DNA of 64,000 nt from JALOLG01 sp963776935 (GCA_963776935.1 CAVZOP010000010.1:62001-126000), one strand, 5' to 3'. Positions 45,245-54,680 are shown, numbered from the stretch's first letter. The notes: a model not told the origin generated them from the letters alone. Made by a program: numbers and translations.

Positions 45245-46702
45245 TCAGCCGTCCGGAGCAACCGTCGGCGGCACCGCGTTCGCACCCGCACCCGCCTCGC
45301 ACACGGCTGCACCGGCTGCGGTCTCCATGCACGCATCCGTCATCAGGGGCGCGCCGTACATGTCGTACCACGACTCCGGGTAGATCGGACCTGGGTCGGG
45401 CTCGCACGGCGCGCCGGCGAGCGCCAGGTCTTGACAGATCACGCCTCGCGAGATCCGCCACGAACCGTCGATCAGATGGGCCGTGCCGTAACGCTGGCTG
45501 AAGTAGCTCATACCGGTGGCGATGGAGTACCGGAACCAGGCCTCGGTCGGGTTGGTGAAGACGAAGTCCTCGATCGTGTACTCGGCAGTCGCCACCGCGT
45601 CGGCGTAGTCACCGCCCCGCGCCACCTCGATGGCGGCGGCGACGCCGGTGTCGTCGTCGAGCAGCCCGGCGGGCTTGTCCTCGAACGGGGTCGTCGAGCC
45701 GAACAGTTCGGTGAAGACGCCGCGCACCGCGGCCTCGGCGGCCGCCGCGTCGGCCGGCTGCTCACCGGCCTCGGGCAATGCCGGTGGCGGCGGTTCGCAC
45801 GCCTCGTGCCACTCCGGCGTGTTCATCGGGTTCAGCTCGGCATCGGTCAGGGCGCGGGTGCCCGAGGCATCGGTGACGTCGACCGCATAGCCGTCGGTGT
45901 AGGGGTCGATGCCCGGCAGCAGGAGGACCACGACCCCGCCGGTCGGCGCGCCACGGTCGGACACTTCGCCCGATGTCGCGGCGACCTCGGTGATGCCGTC
46001 GCCGACCTGTACGGCGATGACCGCGAGTGGCTGACCATCGGCCCAACCGGCCTGCGCGGCGCTCACCACGGCGTCAACGGAGAGCTCGCTGAACCAGCTG
46101 GTCGAGGTGACGTCGATCAGGCCGGGACCGGAGAGCCCGATCCGCAGTTCGGCGTCGCCGTGACACCAACGCGGCGCGACCCAACCGCTGGCGTCGGGGA
46201 CCGCCATCTCGTCCGAGTACCACGACTCGCCGCGAAGTGCCCGGATCGTGATGCCACTGTCGGTCACACGCTCGAGCACGAGCTCGTAGGCGGGCATCTG
46301 ATCGCCGCCGACCTTGAAGTCGCGGCTCATCGTTCCGGGCGAGCCGAGCGGGGCGTCGATCGATTCGGGCGCGGGAACGGCCTCCGCCACCTCGTTGGCC
46401 GGCGACGGTTGAGTCGCGTCGCCGGACTCGGCGGCGGCAGGCGCGCCGTCGCCCTCGGCATCCGAATCGGCCGACTGGGCCGGGGCGACGACCTGGCCCT
46501 CGGACCGACCAGCGCCGCGTCCCAGTCCGAACCCGGCACCGCCGGCACCGGCGATGAGCATCGCCGCCGCCACACCTGTCGCGACGCGCCGGCGGCTCCG
46601 CACCCGCCGGGCGCCGATCTCGACCTCGGCGAGATCCGGCGTCGCGCTGACACTTGACGCCGCCTCGGTGAGGTGTTCGGAGAGTTGGCGTTCGATGTCC
46701 AT
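45245..46702 (-). CDS. Single-pass membrane protein next to a SigE-family sigma factor (possible anti-sigma/sensor)
   Basis: 485-aa protein: about 45 cytoplasmic residues (DIERQLSEHLTEAASSVS), basic stop RRVRSRRRVA, one hydrophobic helix GVAAAMLIAGAGGAGFGLG, an Asp/Ala/Pro-rich spacer, and a large exported domain with Trp/Cys-containing repeats (AWFRYSIATGMSYFSQRYG, CEPDPGPIYPESWYDMYG). ATG 46702 has a GGAGG box. It is 86 nt downstream of the sigma factor gene, a pairing typical of SigE-family loci, where the membrane partner may restrain sigma. No zinc-anti-sigma HxxxCxxC motif is visible, so an anti-sigma role is inference. Confidence 0.7.
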   Translation of the reverse strand: MDIERQLSEHLTEAASSVSATPDLAEVEIGARRVRSRRRVATGVAAAMLIAGAGGAGFGLGRGAGRSEGQVVAPAQSADSDAEGDGAPAAAESGDATQPSPANEVAEAVPAPESIDAPLGSPGTMSRDFKVGGDQMPAYELVLERVTDSGITIRALRGESWYSDEMAVPDASGWVAPRWCHGDAELRIGLSGPGLIDVTSTSWFSELSVDAVVSAAQAGWADGQPLAVIAVQVGDGITEVAATSGEVSDRGAPTGGVVVLLLPGIDPYTDGYAVDVTDASGTRALTDAELNPMNTPEWHEACEPPPPALPEAGEQPADAAAAEAAVRGVFTELFGSTTPFEDKPAGLLDDDTGVAAAIEVARGGDYADAVATAEYTIEDFVFTNPTEAWFRYSIATGMSYFSQRYGTAHLIDGSWRISRGVICQDLALAGAPCEPDPGPIYPESWYDMYGAPLMTDACMETAAGAAVCEAGAGANAVPPTVAPDG

Positions 46703-46788
46703 GCGAGCCTCCACAGAGATTTGGCGTTCGTGGGATAGACGCCCCAACCCCGCCGATCCATACGTGTCGTCGGTCCAGGCGGGTCGGT

Positions 46789-47313
46789 TCAGGTCAGCGA
46801 GCGACGCATCCGCTCCAGCGCCCGCTGCACCGTCGGGCCCACCGAGCCGGGGCGGCAACCGAGGGCGGCCGCGATCTCGTCCTCGGTGCTGCCCTCGTAG
46901 AACTTCATCACCAGCGCCGCCCGTTGCTTGTGCGGCAACCGCTCGAGGGCGGCCAACGTGTGGTCGACGGCGAGGTCGACCGACGGTTCGTCGGCGGTGG
47001 ACCGGCCGCGACGGCGGCGCTCCCAACGGTGGTGCGAGCGACAGCCGTTGACGACGCTGCGCCGGACGTAGGCGGCCGGGTCATGGACGCCCGGCCATTT
47101 GACATGGAGCTTGACGAACGCGTCCTGCACGATGTCGCGGGCGATCTCGACGCGGCCGGTCATCAGCGTGGCGAGCCGGACCAGCGGCTGGAACTCGCGT
47201 GAGTACAGCTCGGTGAACGTCACCGGCGACGTCGAGGTGACCACCACCTCGAGCTCCACGTCGTGGTCCACGTCACGCTCGGCGTCGCGAGCCACCGCCC
47301 CCTCCGTCACCAT
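46789..47313 (-). CDS. SigE-family (ECF-like) RNA polymerase sigma factor
   Basis: 174-aa sigma-70-family protein. Region 2: FTELYSREFQPLVRLATLMTG and ARDIVQDAFVKLHVKW; region 4: LAALERLPHKQRAALVMKFYEGSTEDEIAAALG with the HTH GCRPGSVGPTVQRALERMR. Matches the TIGR02983 SigE family of Actinobacteria. ATG 47313 is preceded by an acidic lead; ATG 47346 would add 11 residues. Upstream are an imperfect palindrome (47358-47408) and a possible GGTGAC/TGTATG promoter. Followed by the membrane-protein gene. Controls an unknown regulon. Confidence 0.9.
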   Translation of the reverse strand: MVTEGAVARDAERDVDHDVELEVVVTSTSPVTFTELYSREFQPLVRLATLMTGRVEIARDIVQDAFVKLHVKWPGVHDPAAYVRRSVVNGCRSHHRWERRRRGRSTADEPSVDLAVDHTLAALERLPHKQRAALVMKFYEGSTEDEIAAALGCRPGSVGPTVQRALERMRRSLT

Positions 47314-47357
47314 CGCATTGTTGACGCCCGAGCCCCCCAGATCCATACAGCGCCCGC

Positions 47358-47408
47358 TGTTTCTGTCACCGCCACCGGCGAACCTCGCCGATGTCGGTGA
47401 CACAAACA
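47358..47408. promoter_or_regulatory. Inverted repeat between lipBA and the sigma factor gene
   Basis: TGTTTCTGTCACCG (47358-47371) and CGGTGACACAAACA (47395-47408) match at 13 of 14 positions around a 23-nt loop. On the minus strand GGTGAC then, 15 nt on, TGTATG could be -35/-10 for the sigma gene. It might be an autoregulatory site or the terminator hairpin of the lipBA operon; there is no T-run. Confidence 0.4.
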
Positions 47409-47441
47409 GGTGGGTCGGCCTCGCTCGGCGCAGCGCTTCGC

Positions 47442-49103
47442 TCAGCCGACGCGGACGGGGGTGGCACGACCGGTCGCGTCGGCGGCGGCTTTGGCGTGGT
47501 AGCTCGAGCGGGTGAGCGGGCCGGCCTCGACGTGGCCGACGCCGAGCTGCTCGCCGATCGCCTTCCACCGCACGAACTCGGTCGGCTCGACCCACCGGGC
47601 GACCGGGAGGTGGTGCGACGTCGGCCGCAGGTACTGACCGATCGTGACGATGTCGACGCCGATCCCGGCGAGGTCGGCGAGACAGCCGATCACCTCGTCG
47701 TCGGTCTCGCCCATGCCGACGATCAGGCTCGACTTGGTCACGAGTCCGGCGGCCTTGGCCCGGGCGAGCACCGACAGGCTGCGGGCGTAGCCGGCCGACG
47801 GGCGCACGGCCCGCTGTAGCCGGGCGACGGTCTCGATGTTGTGGTTCAGCACGTCGGGGCGCACCGAGAACAGCACGTCGAGCGAACCGGCGTCGCCCTT
47901 GACGTCGGAGATCAGGGTCTCGACGCGCGTCGCCGGACAGCGCAGCCGGATCGCGTCGACGCAGGCCGCGACGTGTGCCATCCCGCCGTCGTCGAGGTCG
48001 TCGCGGGCGACCATCGTGAGCACCGCGTGGTCGAGTCCCATCCGATCGACGGCGTCGGCGACTCGCGACGGCTCGTCGCGGTCGGGCGCGGTCGGCTTGC
48101 GGGTGTCGACGAGGCAGAACCCGCACGCCCGCGTGCAACGGTCACCGAGCACCATGAACGTGGCGGTGCCATCGGCCCAACACTCCGACAGGTTCGGACA
48201 GCCGGCGTCCTCGCACACCGTCACCAGATCGAGCTGGCGGAGCGTGCGACGCAGCGACAGCACCTCCGGTCCGTGTTTCACCATCGGACGCAGCCAGTCG
48301 GGCTTGCGGCTCTCGATCGACAGGCCGTCGACGACTCCGGCGGCGGCCAGTCGTGAGCTCAGCCGCACCGGCGCCCCGGGACCATCCCCGCGAGAGAACC
48401 GGCTGAGATCGTCGGGGCGATGCGTCCACGCCACGTCCTGGCGCTCACACGCACCACCCGCCCAGCGGCCGGCCGCGAGCCGGGCGACGACGTCGACGAC
48501 GCGTTCGAGTGACACGTCGATGCCTTCCTCGGCGAGCGACGTGACGGGCCGGTCGCCGATGCCGCACGGCACGATGTGCTCGCGCATGTACGTCATGTCG
48601 GTCGAGACGTTGAGCGCGAAACCGTGCATCGTCCTGCCGCGGGCGAGGCGAACCCCGATCGCCGCGATCTTGCGCGGGTTCGGCCCCTCGACGTCGACCC
48701 AGACGCCGGGGTACTCGGCGAGTCGACCCGCCCCGGGCAGGCCGAGCTCGATCAGCGCGTCGATGAGCAACTGCTCCACGCCGTGGACGTGTTCGGCCGC
48801 GCCGAGCGCGTTGTCGACCGACAGGATCGGATAGCCGACGAGCTGGCCAGGACCGTGGTAGGTGATGTCGCCGCCGCGCTTCACGGCGACGAAGTCGGCG
48901 CCCACCGCGGCCGGGTCGCAGAGCAGATTGGCCTGGAGGTCGGATCGCCGGCCGTACGTGAAGACGTGCGTGTGCTCGAGCAGCAGCAGGTGTTGCTCGG
49001 TGCCGTGCTCGAACAGCGCCGTCTGGACGGCCAACGCTTCCAGATACGGCACCCTCCCCAGCCAACGGACCCGGAGCGGGCCCGCGACGTCGGATTGCGC
49101 CAC
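47442..49103 (-). CDS. lipBA: Fused octanoyltransferase-lipoyl synthase (LipB-LipA)
   Basis: 553-aa in-frame fusion of both lipoate biosynthesis enzymes. LipB (about 1-220): RGGDITYHGPGQLVGYP (His83), Lys145 in PRKIAAIGV and acyl-Cys180 in VPCGIGDRPVTSL. After a linker, LipA (about 265-553): auxiliary-cluster Cys297, Cys302, Cys308 (CEDAGCPNLSEC), radical SAM Cys323, Cys327, Cys330 (CTRACGFC) and the terminal RSSYHA Ser ligand. LipB moves octanoyl from ACP to the E2 lipoyl domain, and LipA inserts two sulfurs. GTG 49103 starts one base after the E2 stop region (TGACGTG). One protein would hand the octanoyl-E2 directly to the synthase. The fusion needs no frameshift, so it is not an artefact of the +1 errors seen elsewhere. 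Confidence 0.92.
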   Translation of the reverse strand: MAQSDVAGPLRVRWLGRVPYLEALAVQTALFEHGTEQHLLLLEHTHVFTYGRRSDLQANLLCDPAAVGADFVAVKRGGDITYHGPGQLVGYPILSVDNALGAAEHVHGVEQLLIDALIELGLPGAGRLAEYPGVWVDVEGPNPRKIAAIGVRLARGRTMHGFALNVSTDMTYMREHIVPCGIGDRPVTSLAEEGIDVSLERVVDVVARLAAGRWAGGACERQDVAWTHRPDDLSRFSRGDGPGAPVRLSSRLAAAGVVDGLSIESRKPDWLRPMVKHGPEVLSLRRTLRQLDLVTVCEDAGCPNLSECWADGTATFMVLGDRCTRACGFCLVDTRKPTAPDRDEPSRVADAVDRMGLDHAVLTMVARDDLDDGGMAHVAACVDAIRLRCPATRVETLISDVKGDAGSLDVLFSVRPDVLNHNIETVARLQRAVRPSAGYARSLSVLARAKAAGLVTKSSLIVGMGETDDEVIGCLADLAGIGVDIVTIGQYLRPTSHHLPVARWVEPTEFVRWKAIGEQLGVGHVEAGPLTRSSYHAKAAADATGRATPVRVG

Positions 49104-49104
49104 G

Positions 49105-50623
49105 TCAGACCTCGGCGTCCCAGTCGCGCGTCTCGAGGATCTCCTTGACCCGCTTCAGGAAGCCGGCTGCGTACGCGCCGTCGAACGCCCGGTGGTCCCA
49201 GCTCATCGCCAGGTTCCCGACCGGATGCACGACGATCGCCTCGCCGCCGTCGGGCAGCGCGACCGCGACCGGCTTGCGCACGATCGCGTCGGTCGAGATG
49301 ATCGCCACCTGCGGCTGGTTGATGATCGGCATCGTGAGAACCGAGCCGGCCGAGCCGTTGTTGGAGATCGTGAACGTGCCGCCCTGGATCTCGTCGGGGC
49401 TGAGCTTGCGAGTCTTCGCACGGTTGGCGAGATCGCTGATCTCGCGGGCGATGGCGCGCAGCCGCTTGTCCTCGGCGTCGCGAACGACCGGTGCGAGCAG
49501 CCCTTCGTACTGGAGGTCGACGGCGATGCCGAGGTCGATGTAGTTGTGCACGATGAGCGAGTCGTCGGCGACGCTGGCGTTGAGGTGCGGGAACTCGGCG
49601 AGGCCGTCGATGATCGCCCGGGCGATGAACGGCAGGTACGTGAGGCTGAACCCCTCGGTCGCCTTCCACTCGCCCTTCAACTTCGACCGCGTCACGTCGA
49701 CCTTGGCGAAGTCGACCTCGACCACGCTGAACGCGTGCGGGCTGGTCGCCTTGCTCATCACCATGTGATCGCCCGTGAGGCGACGGATCTTCGACAACTT
49801 CAGCGACGTGTCGCGCTCACCGGGCGCCGCCGGGCGAGCCGCTGCCGGTGCCGGTGCCGGTGCCGGTGCAGCGGCGGCCGCGGGTGCCGGTGGTTCGGCG
49901 CGGGCGGCCGGGGCCTGTCCGGCAGGTGGCGCCGGCGCGGCAGCAGCGGCCGGTGCCGCGGCGCGACTTCCGTTGGCGTCGATGAAGTCGAGCACGTCCT
50001 CGCGCGTGATCCGCCCACCCGGACCCGTTCCGGTGATCGCGCCGGGATCGATGCCGTGTTCGTTGACGAGACGCCGCACGACCGGCGACAGCAACCGTCC
50101 GTCGGCCGGAGGCGCAGCCTCGCCGGCAGGAGCGGGCGCGGGCGCGGCAGGCGCGGCCTCGACGGCGGGCGCCGGTGGCGGTGGCTCCGGGGCGGGCGCG
50201 GCGCGTCGGCGGCGCGGGCCGGCGCTTCGGCGGCGGGCGCCGGGGCTTCGGCGGCGGGCGCGGCGGCGCTTCGGCGGCCGGCGCGGGCGCCGGCTCTGGA
50301 GCAGGAGCAGGTGCGGGGGCCTCCGGAGCAGGCGGCGGGGCGGCCTCGGGAGCCGGCGCGGCGGGGGCGGCATCGGCGGGGGCCGCGCCCTGATCGCCGA
50401 TCACGGCGATCACCGTGCCGACATCGACCGTCTCGCCCTCGGCGACGCGGATCTCGGTGACGACGCCGGCGATCGGCGACGGTACCTCGGTGTCGACCTT
50501 GTCGGTGGAGACCTCGAACAACGGCTCATCGGCGGCGACGGTGTCGCCGACCTGCTTGAACCACTGCGTGATCGTGCCTTCGGTGACGGTTTCACCCAGT
50601 TGTGGAAGCGTGACATCAGCCAT
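49105..50623 (-). CDS. Dihydrolipoamide acyltransferase (2-oxoacid dehydrogenase E2, SucB-like); linker frame disturbed near 50200-50270
   Basis: About 506-aa E2 subunit. N-terminal lipoyl domain (LPQLGETVTEGTITQWFK, lipoylated Lys in STDKVDTEVPSP), a long Ala/Pro/Glu linker, a peripheral-subunit-binding domain (LLSPVVRRLVNEHGIDPGAI, GTGPGGRITREDVL), a second Ala/Pro linker and the catalytic domain with MSWDHRAFDGAYAAGF. The lipoyl part and the rest are in different frames. Within the linker the middle frame alone encodes the expected Ala/Pro/Glu, which points to two missing bases near 50200 and 50265, or one extra base. Carries acyl groups between E1 and CoA. Operon with lpdA and lipBA. Confidence 0.85.
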
Positions 50624-50646
50624 GTGCGTGTGTGGTGCCTTTCGGA

Positions 50647-52048
50647 TCAGCCGTTGAAGTCGCGGCCGGTGAGCGAGAGCATCGTCTCGCCGAACACTTC
50701 GGTGAGACTCGGATGCGGTTGGATCAGCTGGGCGACCTCGTCGACGGTCGCCTCCCAGTTCACAGCCAGGTATCCGCCCACCAACTGCTCGGTCACCCAG
50801 GGTCCGACCATGTGGACGCCGAGCACCTGACCGGGCGTGCCGTCGGCGTTCTTCTTGGCGATGACTTTGACCATGCCTTCGGCATCGCCGACGATCTGGG
50901 CCCGGCCGTTGAACTTGTACGGATGCTTGCCGACCACGACGTCGAGCCCGGCGGCCGCCGCGGCGTCCTCACCGATGCCCGCCCACGCGACCTCGGGATG
51001 GCAGTAGATCGCCCACGGCACGCGGTCGTACATCACGGGCATCGGGTTCTCGCCGAGCAGGTGCTTGATCACCAGGATCGCCTCGGCATAACCGACATGC
51101 GCCAACTGCGGGGTGTTGATCAGGTCGCCGACGGCATAGACACCAGGCTCACCGGTGCGGCAGTACTCGTCGACCTCGACGAAGCCACGCTCGTCGACCA
51201 CGACGCCGGTGCCCTCGAGCCCGAGTTGGTCGGCGAACGGGCGGCGGCCGACGGACACGACGACCGCGTCGACGGCGACCGACTCGCCGTCGCCGAACTG
51301 GACCACGGTGCCGCCGTTGCCGTCCGGCGTGTGACCGGTGACGTTGACCCCGGTGCGGACGTCGATCTTCTTCTTCTTGAAGCTGCGCACGACGACGTTG
51401 GCGACGTCGGCATCGAGGCCGGGGAGGATCTTCGGCAGCCCTTCGAGGATCGTCACCTGCGAGCCGAGATCGGCGAACGTCGAGGCGAACTCGCAACCGA
51501 TCGACCCGCCACCGATCACCGCGACGCGTGCCGGGAGGACGTCGAGGTCGAGCACCTCGTCGCTCGTCATGATCGGCCCGCCGCGCTCGAAGTTGGGGAT
51601 CAGCCGTGGCACCGAGCCGCTCGCCAGGATCACGTGGCGGCCCCTGATCGAGGTCGCCGTGCCGTCCGGCGCCGTCACCGTGACGGAGTGGTCGGGCCCG
51701 AGCGAGCCGACGCCGTTGAACACCTCGACCTTGCGCCCCTTGCACATCGCCGCGATGCCCTTGACCAAACCGTCGACGATGCGCTGCTTGCGCTGTTGGG
51801 TGACCGCGAAGTTGACCGACGGGAGCGCTCGACTCGATGCCGAACTCCGCCGCGTGCTCGACGTGGCGATGCACGGCTGCCGTCTCGAGGAACGCCTTGG
51901 CCGGGATGCATCCCCGGTTCAAGCACGTCCCGCCCAACGCATCCTTCTCGATCATCGCCATCTTGAGGCCGGCCGATGCGCCGTACAGCGCGGCGCAATA
52001 GCCCCCTGGCCCACCACCGATGACCACTACATCGAACTGATCACTCAT
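50647..52048 (-). CDS. lpdA: Dihydrolipoyl dehydrogenase (E3); frameshifted near 51822
   Basis: About 466-aa FAD enzyme that reoxidises dihydrolipoyl E2 with NAD+. FAD site VVVIGGGPGGYCAALYGA, redox disulfide GGTCLNRGCIPAK, NAD site VAVIGGGSIGCEFASTF, and the C-terminal His-Glu pair in IQPHPSLTEVFGE. The first frame runs to GIESSAP; one base less in GGG at 51821-51823 restores SVNFAVTQQRKQRIVDGLVKG. ATG 52048 follows TACGGT by 8 nt; a TTG two codons upstream is less likely. First gene of the lpdA-E2-lipBA operon, 23 nt before the E2 start. Confidence 0.9.
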
Positions 52049-52056
52049 CGCCAATC

Positions 52057-52062
52057 ACCGTA
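52057..52062 (-). promoter_or_regulatory. Candidate leaderless -10 box (TACGGT) of the lpdA operon
   Basis: Minus-strand TACGGT ends 8 nt before ATG 52048 and would drive lpdA, E2 and lipBA. Confidence 0.45.
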
Positions 52063-52168
52063 CCGCCCCTTCCAACCTCATGGTTCCTGGCCGTCTCACG
52101 GTTCATGTCACCGTTCATCGCAACACCATCCAGTGCAACACCGTTGATGGCAAGACCGTTCCAGGTCA

Positions 52169-52600
52169 TCAGTCACCGGCCCCCACATCCCAGCGCGCCT
52201 GGTCGTCGCCGCGCCGGTACCGCAGCACCCGCGACTCGCTGTCGGCAGTCGACACGTCGAACACGAGCGTGCACTCGATCGGTTCCAACGTCGTCGTGCC
52301 ACACGTCGAGGCATCGCTCGGTGGGATCGGCCGTCCGGATGCGATCAGCTCGAATCCGGCTGCGCCGTCGGGATCGTCGACGCCCCCCAGTTCGAGCTCG
52401 ACGGTGAGCACCTGTGACCCGGTTTCCTCGGCCGCCGACAGCACGGTGACGTGGAGGTCACCGATCACCGCCTCGGCCCCGAGCGCGACCGGCGGCTCCG
52501 GATCGTCCTGGCCGGCGAGCCGCACCAGCAGCGCACCACCGGCGAGCAGGATCGCCAGGCCGCACCCCAGCGCCAGGAGCAACAGCGTGCGGGTCTTCAT
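52169..52600 (-). CDS. Hypothetical membrane-anchored protein
   Basis: 143-aa protein with an N-terminal helix LLLLALGCGLAILLAGGALLV, retained as an anchor or signal, and an exported beta-rich domain (DLHVTVLSAAEETGSQVLTVELEL) resembling DUF4352-like immunoglobulin folds. Two Cys (STCGTTTLEPIECT) could form a disulfide. TATCCT lies 9 nt before the ATG. Upstream of lpdA on the same strand but 120 nt away with its own terminator-less gap. Function unknown. Confidence 0.65.
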   Translation of the reverse strand: MKTRTLLLLALGCGLAILLAGGALLVRLAGQDDPEPPVALGAEAVIGDLHVTVLSAAEETGSQVLTVELELGGVDDPDGAAGFELIASGRPIPPSDASTCGTTTLEPIECTLVFDVSTADSESRVLRYRRGDDQARWDVGAGD

Positions 52601-52655
52601 CCGGAGGCGAGGATACGGCCCGAACCAAACGGAACCGGCAGGACCGGTGAACGTG

Positions 52656-54665
52656 TCAGCTGGTGGAGCAGGAGGCGACGCGCTCGTCGTACTCGGGATC
52701 GTCGAACACCTGGTACCAGTTGCGACCCTCGAAGCACTCGGGCTTCGTGTACTCGATGGGCAGGTCGGCCTCCTGCACCGCGCCGGATGCGACGAGGGCG
52801 AGGAAGCACGGACGCGCCGCGTCGATGACCTCGAAGAACGCCGCGTCGGTCATCGTGAAGCTGCTCCAGTAGGCCTCGGCGACACCGCACTCGGGATACA
52901 GCATCTCGAGCGGCGCCTCCCAGCCTTGGGCCTCGCCGGCCGCCACGACTTCCTGGAAGCACGTGCTCGCCTCGGTGGCATCGACGAGCTCCCAGCAGCG
53001 TGTGAGCGGCGACTCCATCACGGTGTCGTCGGGGAACGTGTCCTCCGGGAACGTCTCGTCGACGACGGTGTCGTCGGGGAATGGCTCGTCGAACAATGTG
53101 TCCTCGGGGATCACGTCGTCGACGAAGGGATCGTCGAGGAACGGGTCGTCGAGGAACGGATCGTCCATGTCGAAATCGGAGACGCCGAAGAAGTCCTCGA
53201 AGAACGCTTCCACGGCGGGCGGGACGGCCTCGATGATGGCGTCGAGCTCGGAGCGGTCGAGGGCCCTGGCAAACGCGAGCAACTGGTCGTAGTAGGTGCC
53301 GATCGGGCTCACATACCACGATCCGTCGGTTTCGACGATGGTCAAACCCGGCTGGTCGTAGTCGGCGAACGCCTCGGTGAGGACGTCGATCAGGTCGCGT
53401 ACCGGGCCATCCGAGAACATGTCCTCGAACTGCTCGAACTCGTCGCCGGTCAGCTGCTCGTCGACGTCGCAGGAGTTGAACTCCTCACCTTCGGCGGTGG
53501 CCGTGACGCATCCGTCGGCGTACTTCAGGTCGAACGCCGCGCCGTCGACGGAACCCTGGGCGACCAAGAGGTCGATCGACGCATGACGGCGCGACCCGTC
53601 GCCGGTGACGGTGTACTCGGCCTGGGTGATGTCGAGCTCGATCGGGGCCTCGTCGAGCATCGCCTGGGCCTCGTCGATGAACAGTGGCGCGTACCGCTGG
53701 AGGGCCGCCGCCTCGCCCGGGTTGAGGGCGGCGATGACCGCCGTCAGATCGAGCGCCTCGAGGGCGTCGAGCAGCTCGTCGAGCGCGTCTTCCGGGTTCT
53801 CGCCGCCCTTCGGCTGGATCCCGCTGGCGGGGATGTCGAGCGGCTGGTCGGCGCCCAAGCGGGCCTGCTCGGCAGCCGTGAAGAACACACTGAGGTACCA
53901 CCGACCATCGACCTCGACGGCCGTGATCGGGATGTCGAGCTCGGTGCTGGTGCTCTCGTCGAGCTCGGACAAGTCGATGTCGTCGCCGAAGTCGAGGATC
54001 AGGTCGCCGACAGGCAGCGCCTCGCCGTCGATCTCGGCCGTGATCTCACCCGACAGCTCGAGGTTGGTGATGTCGTCGACGTTCGTCTCGACCGTTTCGA
54101 CCGACCCGTCGGTGATCGACAGGTCGATGCCGTTGAAGTCAGCCAGATCAGCGTCCGAGCTGAGCACCTCGAGCCGCGACAGCTCCGACACCCAGTCGAT
54201 CGTCGGCTGCTTGAACACTTCGCGCTCGCCGGGCATCAACATGTCGAAGATGCCGAGCACGTCTTCGTTCTCGATCGCGACGAGCATCTGCTCGCCGAGC
54301 TCCTCGGCGCTCGCCGCGCCACCGGAGTTGCTGCTGGCGAGTTGGGTGGCGGCGAACGTCGCCGCCCCACCGACAGCGAGCACGGTGACGACCGCGGCGA
54401 CGAGGACGCCCTTGCGGCGCCGCGCCGGGGGCGGGGATGCTGTCTCGAACGTTGCGGTGTTCGGTGGTGGCCCGGCGGGCACCGTCATCGACGGCGGCCC
54501 GGTGGTGGCGTCGGGGCCGACCGTTTGATGGGAGACGACCGGTTCGGCCGGTGGGAGGTACGGGCCCGTTGGCAGCGGCGGTGGCGGCGGTGTCGCGGAG
54601 CCGGACGGCGCCGGGGGCGGGGGTGTCCCGCTGCCGGGTGGCATCCAGTCGGAATCGTCGCTCAT
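52656..54665 (-). CDS. Large membrane-anchored hypothetical protein with acidic DDPFx/EDTFP repeats
   Basis: 669-aa protein. A Pro-rich cytoplasmic N-terminus (1-80) ends in RRRK, followed by one helix (about 86-108: VLVAAVVTVLAVGGAATFA). The exported part has two related domains of about 190 residues (VEVDGRWYLSVFFTAAEQ; IVETDGSWYVSPIGTYYDQ), each like a lipoprotein-attachment or DUF4878-type fold. Near residues 499-548 is an acidic low-complexity run: repeats of DDPFL/DDPFV, then EDTLFDEPFPDD and ETFPEDTFPDD. A Cys-containing C-terminal domain (ECGVAEAYW, PCFLALV) closes it. TAGCCT lies 9 nt upstream. Function unknown; may sense calcium or cell-wall state. Confidence 0.65.
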   Translation of the reverse strand: MSDDSDWMPPGSGTPPPPAPSGSATPPPPPLPTGPYLPPAEPVVSHQTVGPDATTGPPSMTVPAGPPPNTATFETASPPPARRRKGVLVAAVVTVLAVGGAATFAATQLASSNSGGAASAEELGEQMLVAIENEDVLGIFDMLMPGEREVFKQPTIDWVSELSRLEVLSSDADLADFNGIDLSITDGSVETVETNVDDITNLELSGEITAEIDGEALPVGDLILDFGDDIDLSELDESTSTELDIPITAVEVDGRWYLSVFFTAAEQARLGADQPLDIPASGIQPKGGENPEDALDELLDALEALDLTAVIAALNPGEAAALQRYAPLFIDEAQAMLDEAPIELDITQAEYTVTGDGSRRHASIDLLVAQGSVDGAAFDLKYADGCVTATAEGEEFNSCDVDEQLTGDEFEQFEDMFSDGPVRDLIDVLTEAFADYDQPGLTIVETDGSWYVSPIGTYYDQLLAFARALDRSELDAIIEAVPPAVEAFFEDFFGVSDFDMDDPFLDDPFLDDPFVDDVIPEDTLFDEPFPDDTVVDETFPEDTFPDDTVMESPLTRCWELVDATEASTCFQEVVAAGEAQGWEAPLEMLYPECGVAEAYWSSFTMTDAAFFEVIDAARPCFLALVASGAVQEADLPIEYTKPECFEGRNWYQVFDDPEYDERVASCSTS

Positions 54666-54674
54666 GGATGGCGA

Positions 54675-54680
54675 AGGCTA
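54675..54680 (-). promoter_or_regulatory. Candidate leaderless -10 box (TAGCCT) of the acidic-repeat protein gene
   Basis: Minus-strand TAGCCT ends 9 nt before ATG 54665, in the 87-nt gap to the divergent epimerase gene. Confidence 0.45.

Noticed and set aside
45700..45710. A seventh CGAACAGTTCG operator
   Set aside because: Single copy inside a coding region with no partner at 41-42 bp; explained by the Glu-Leu-Phe codons.
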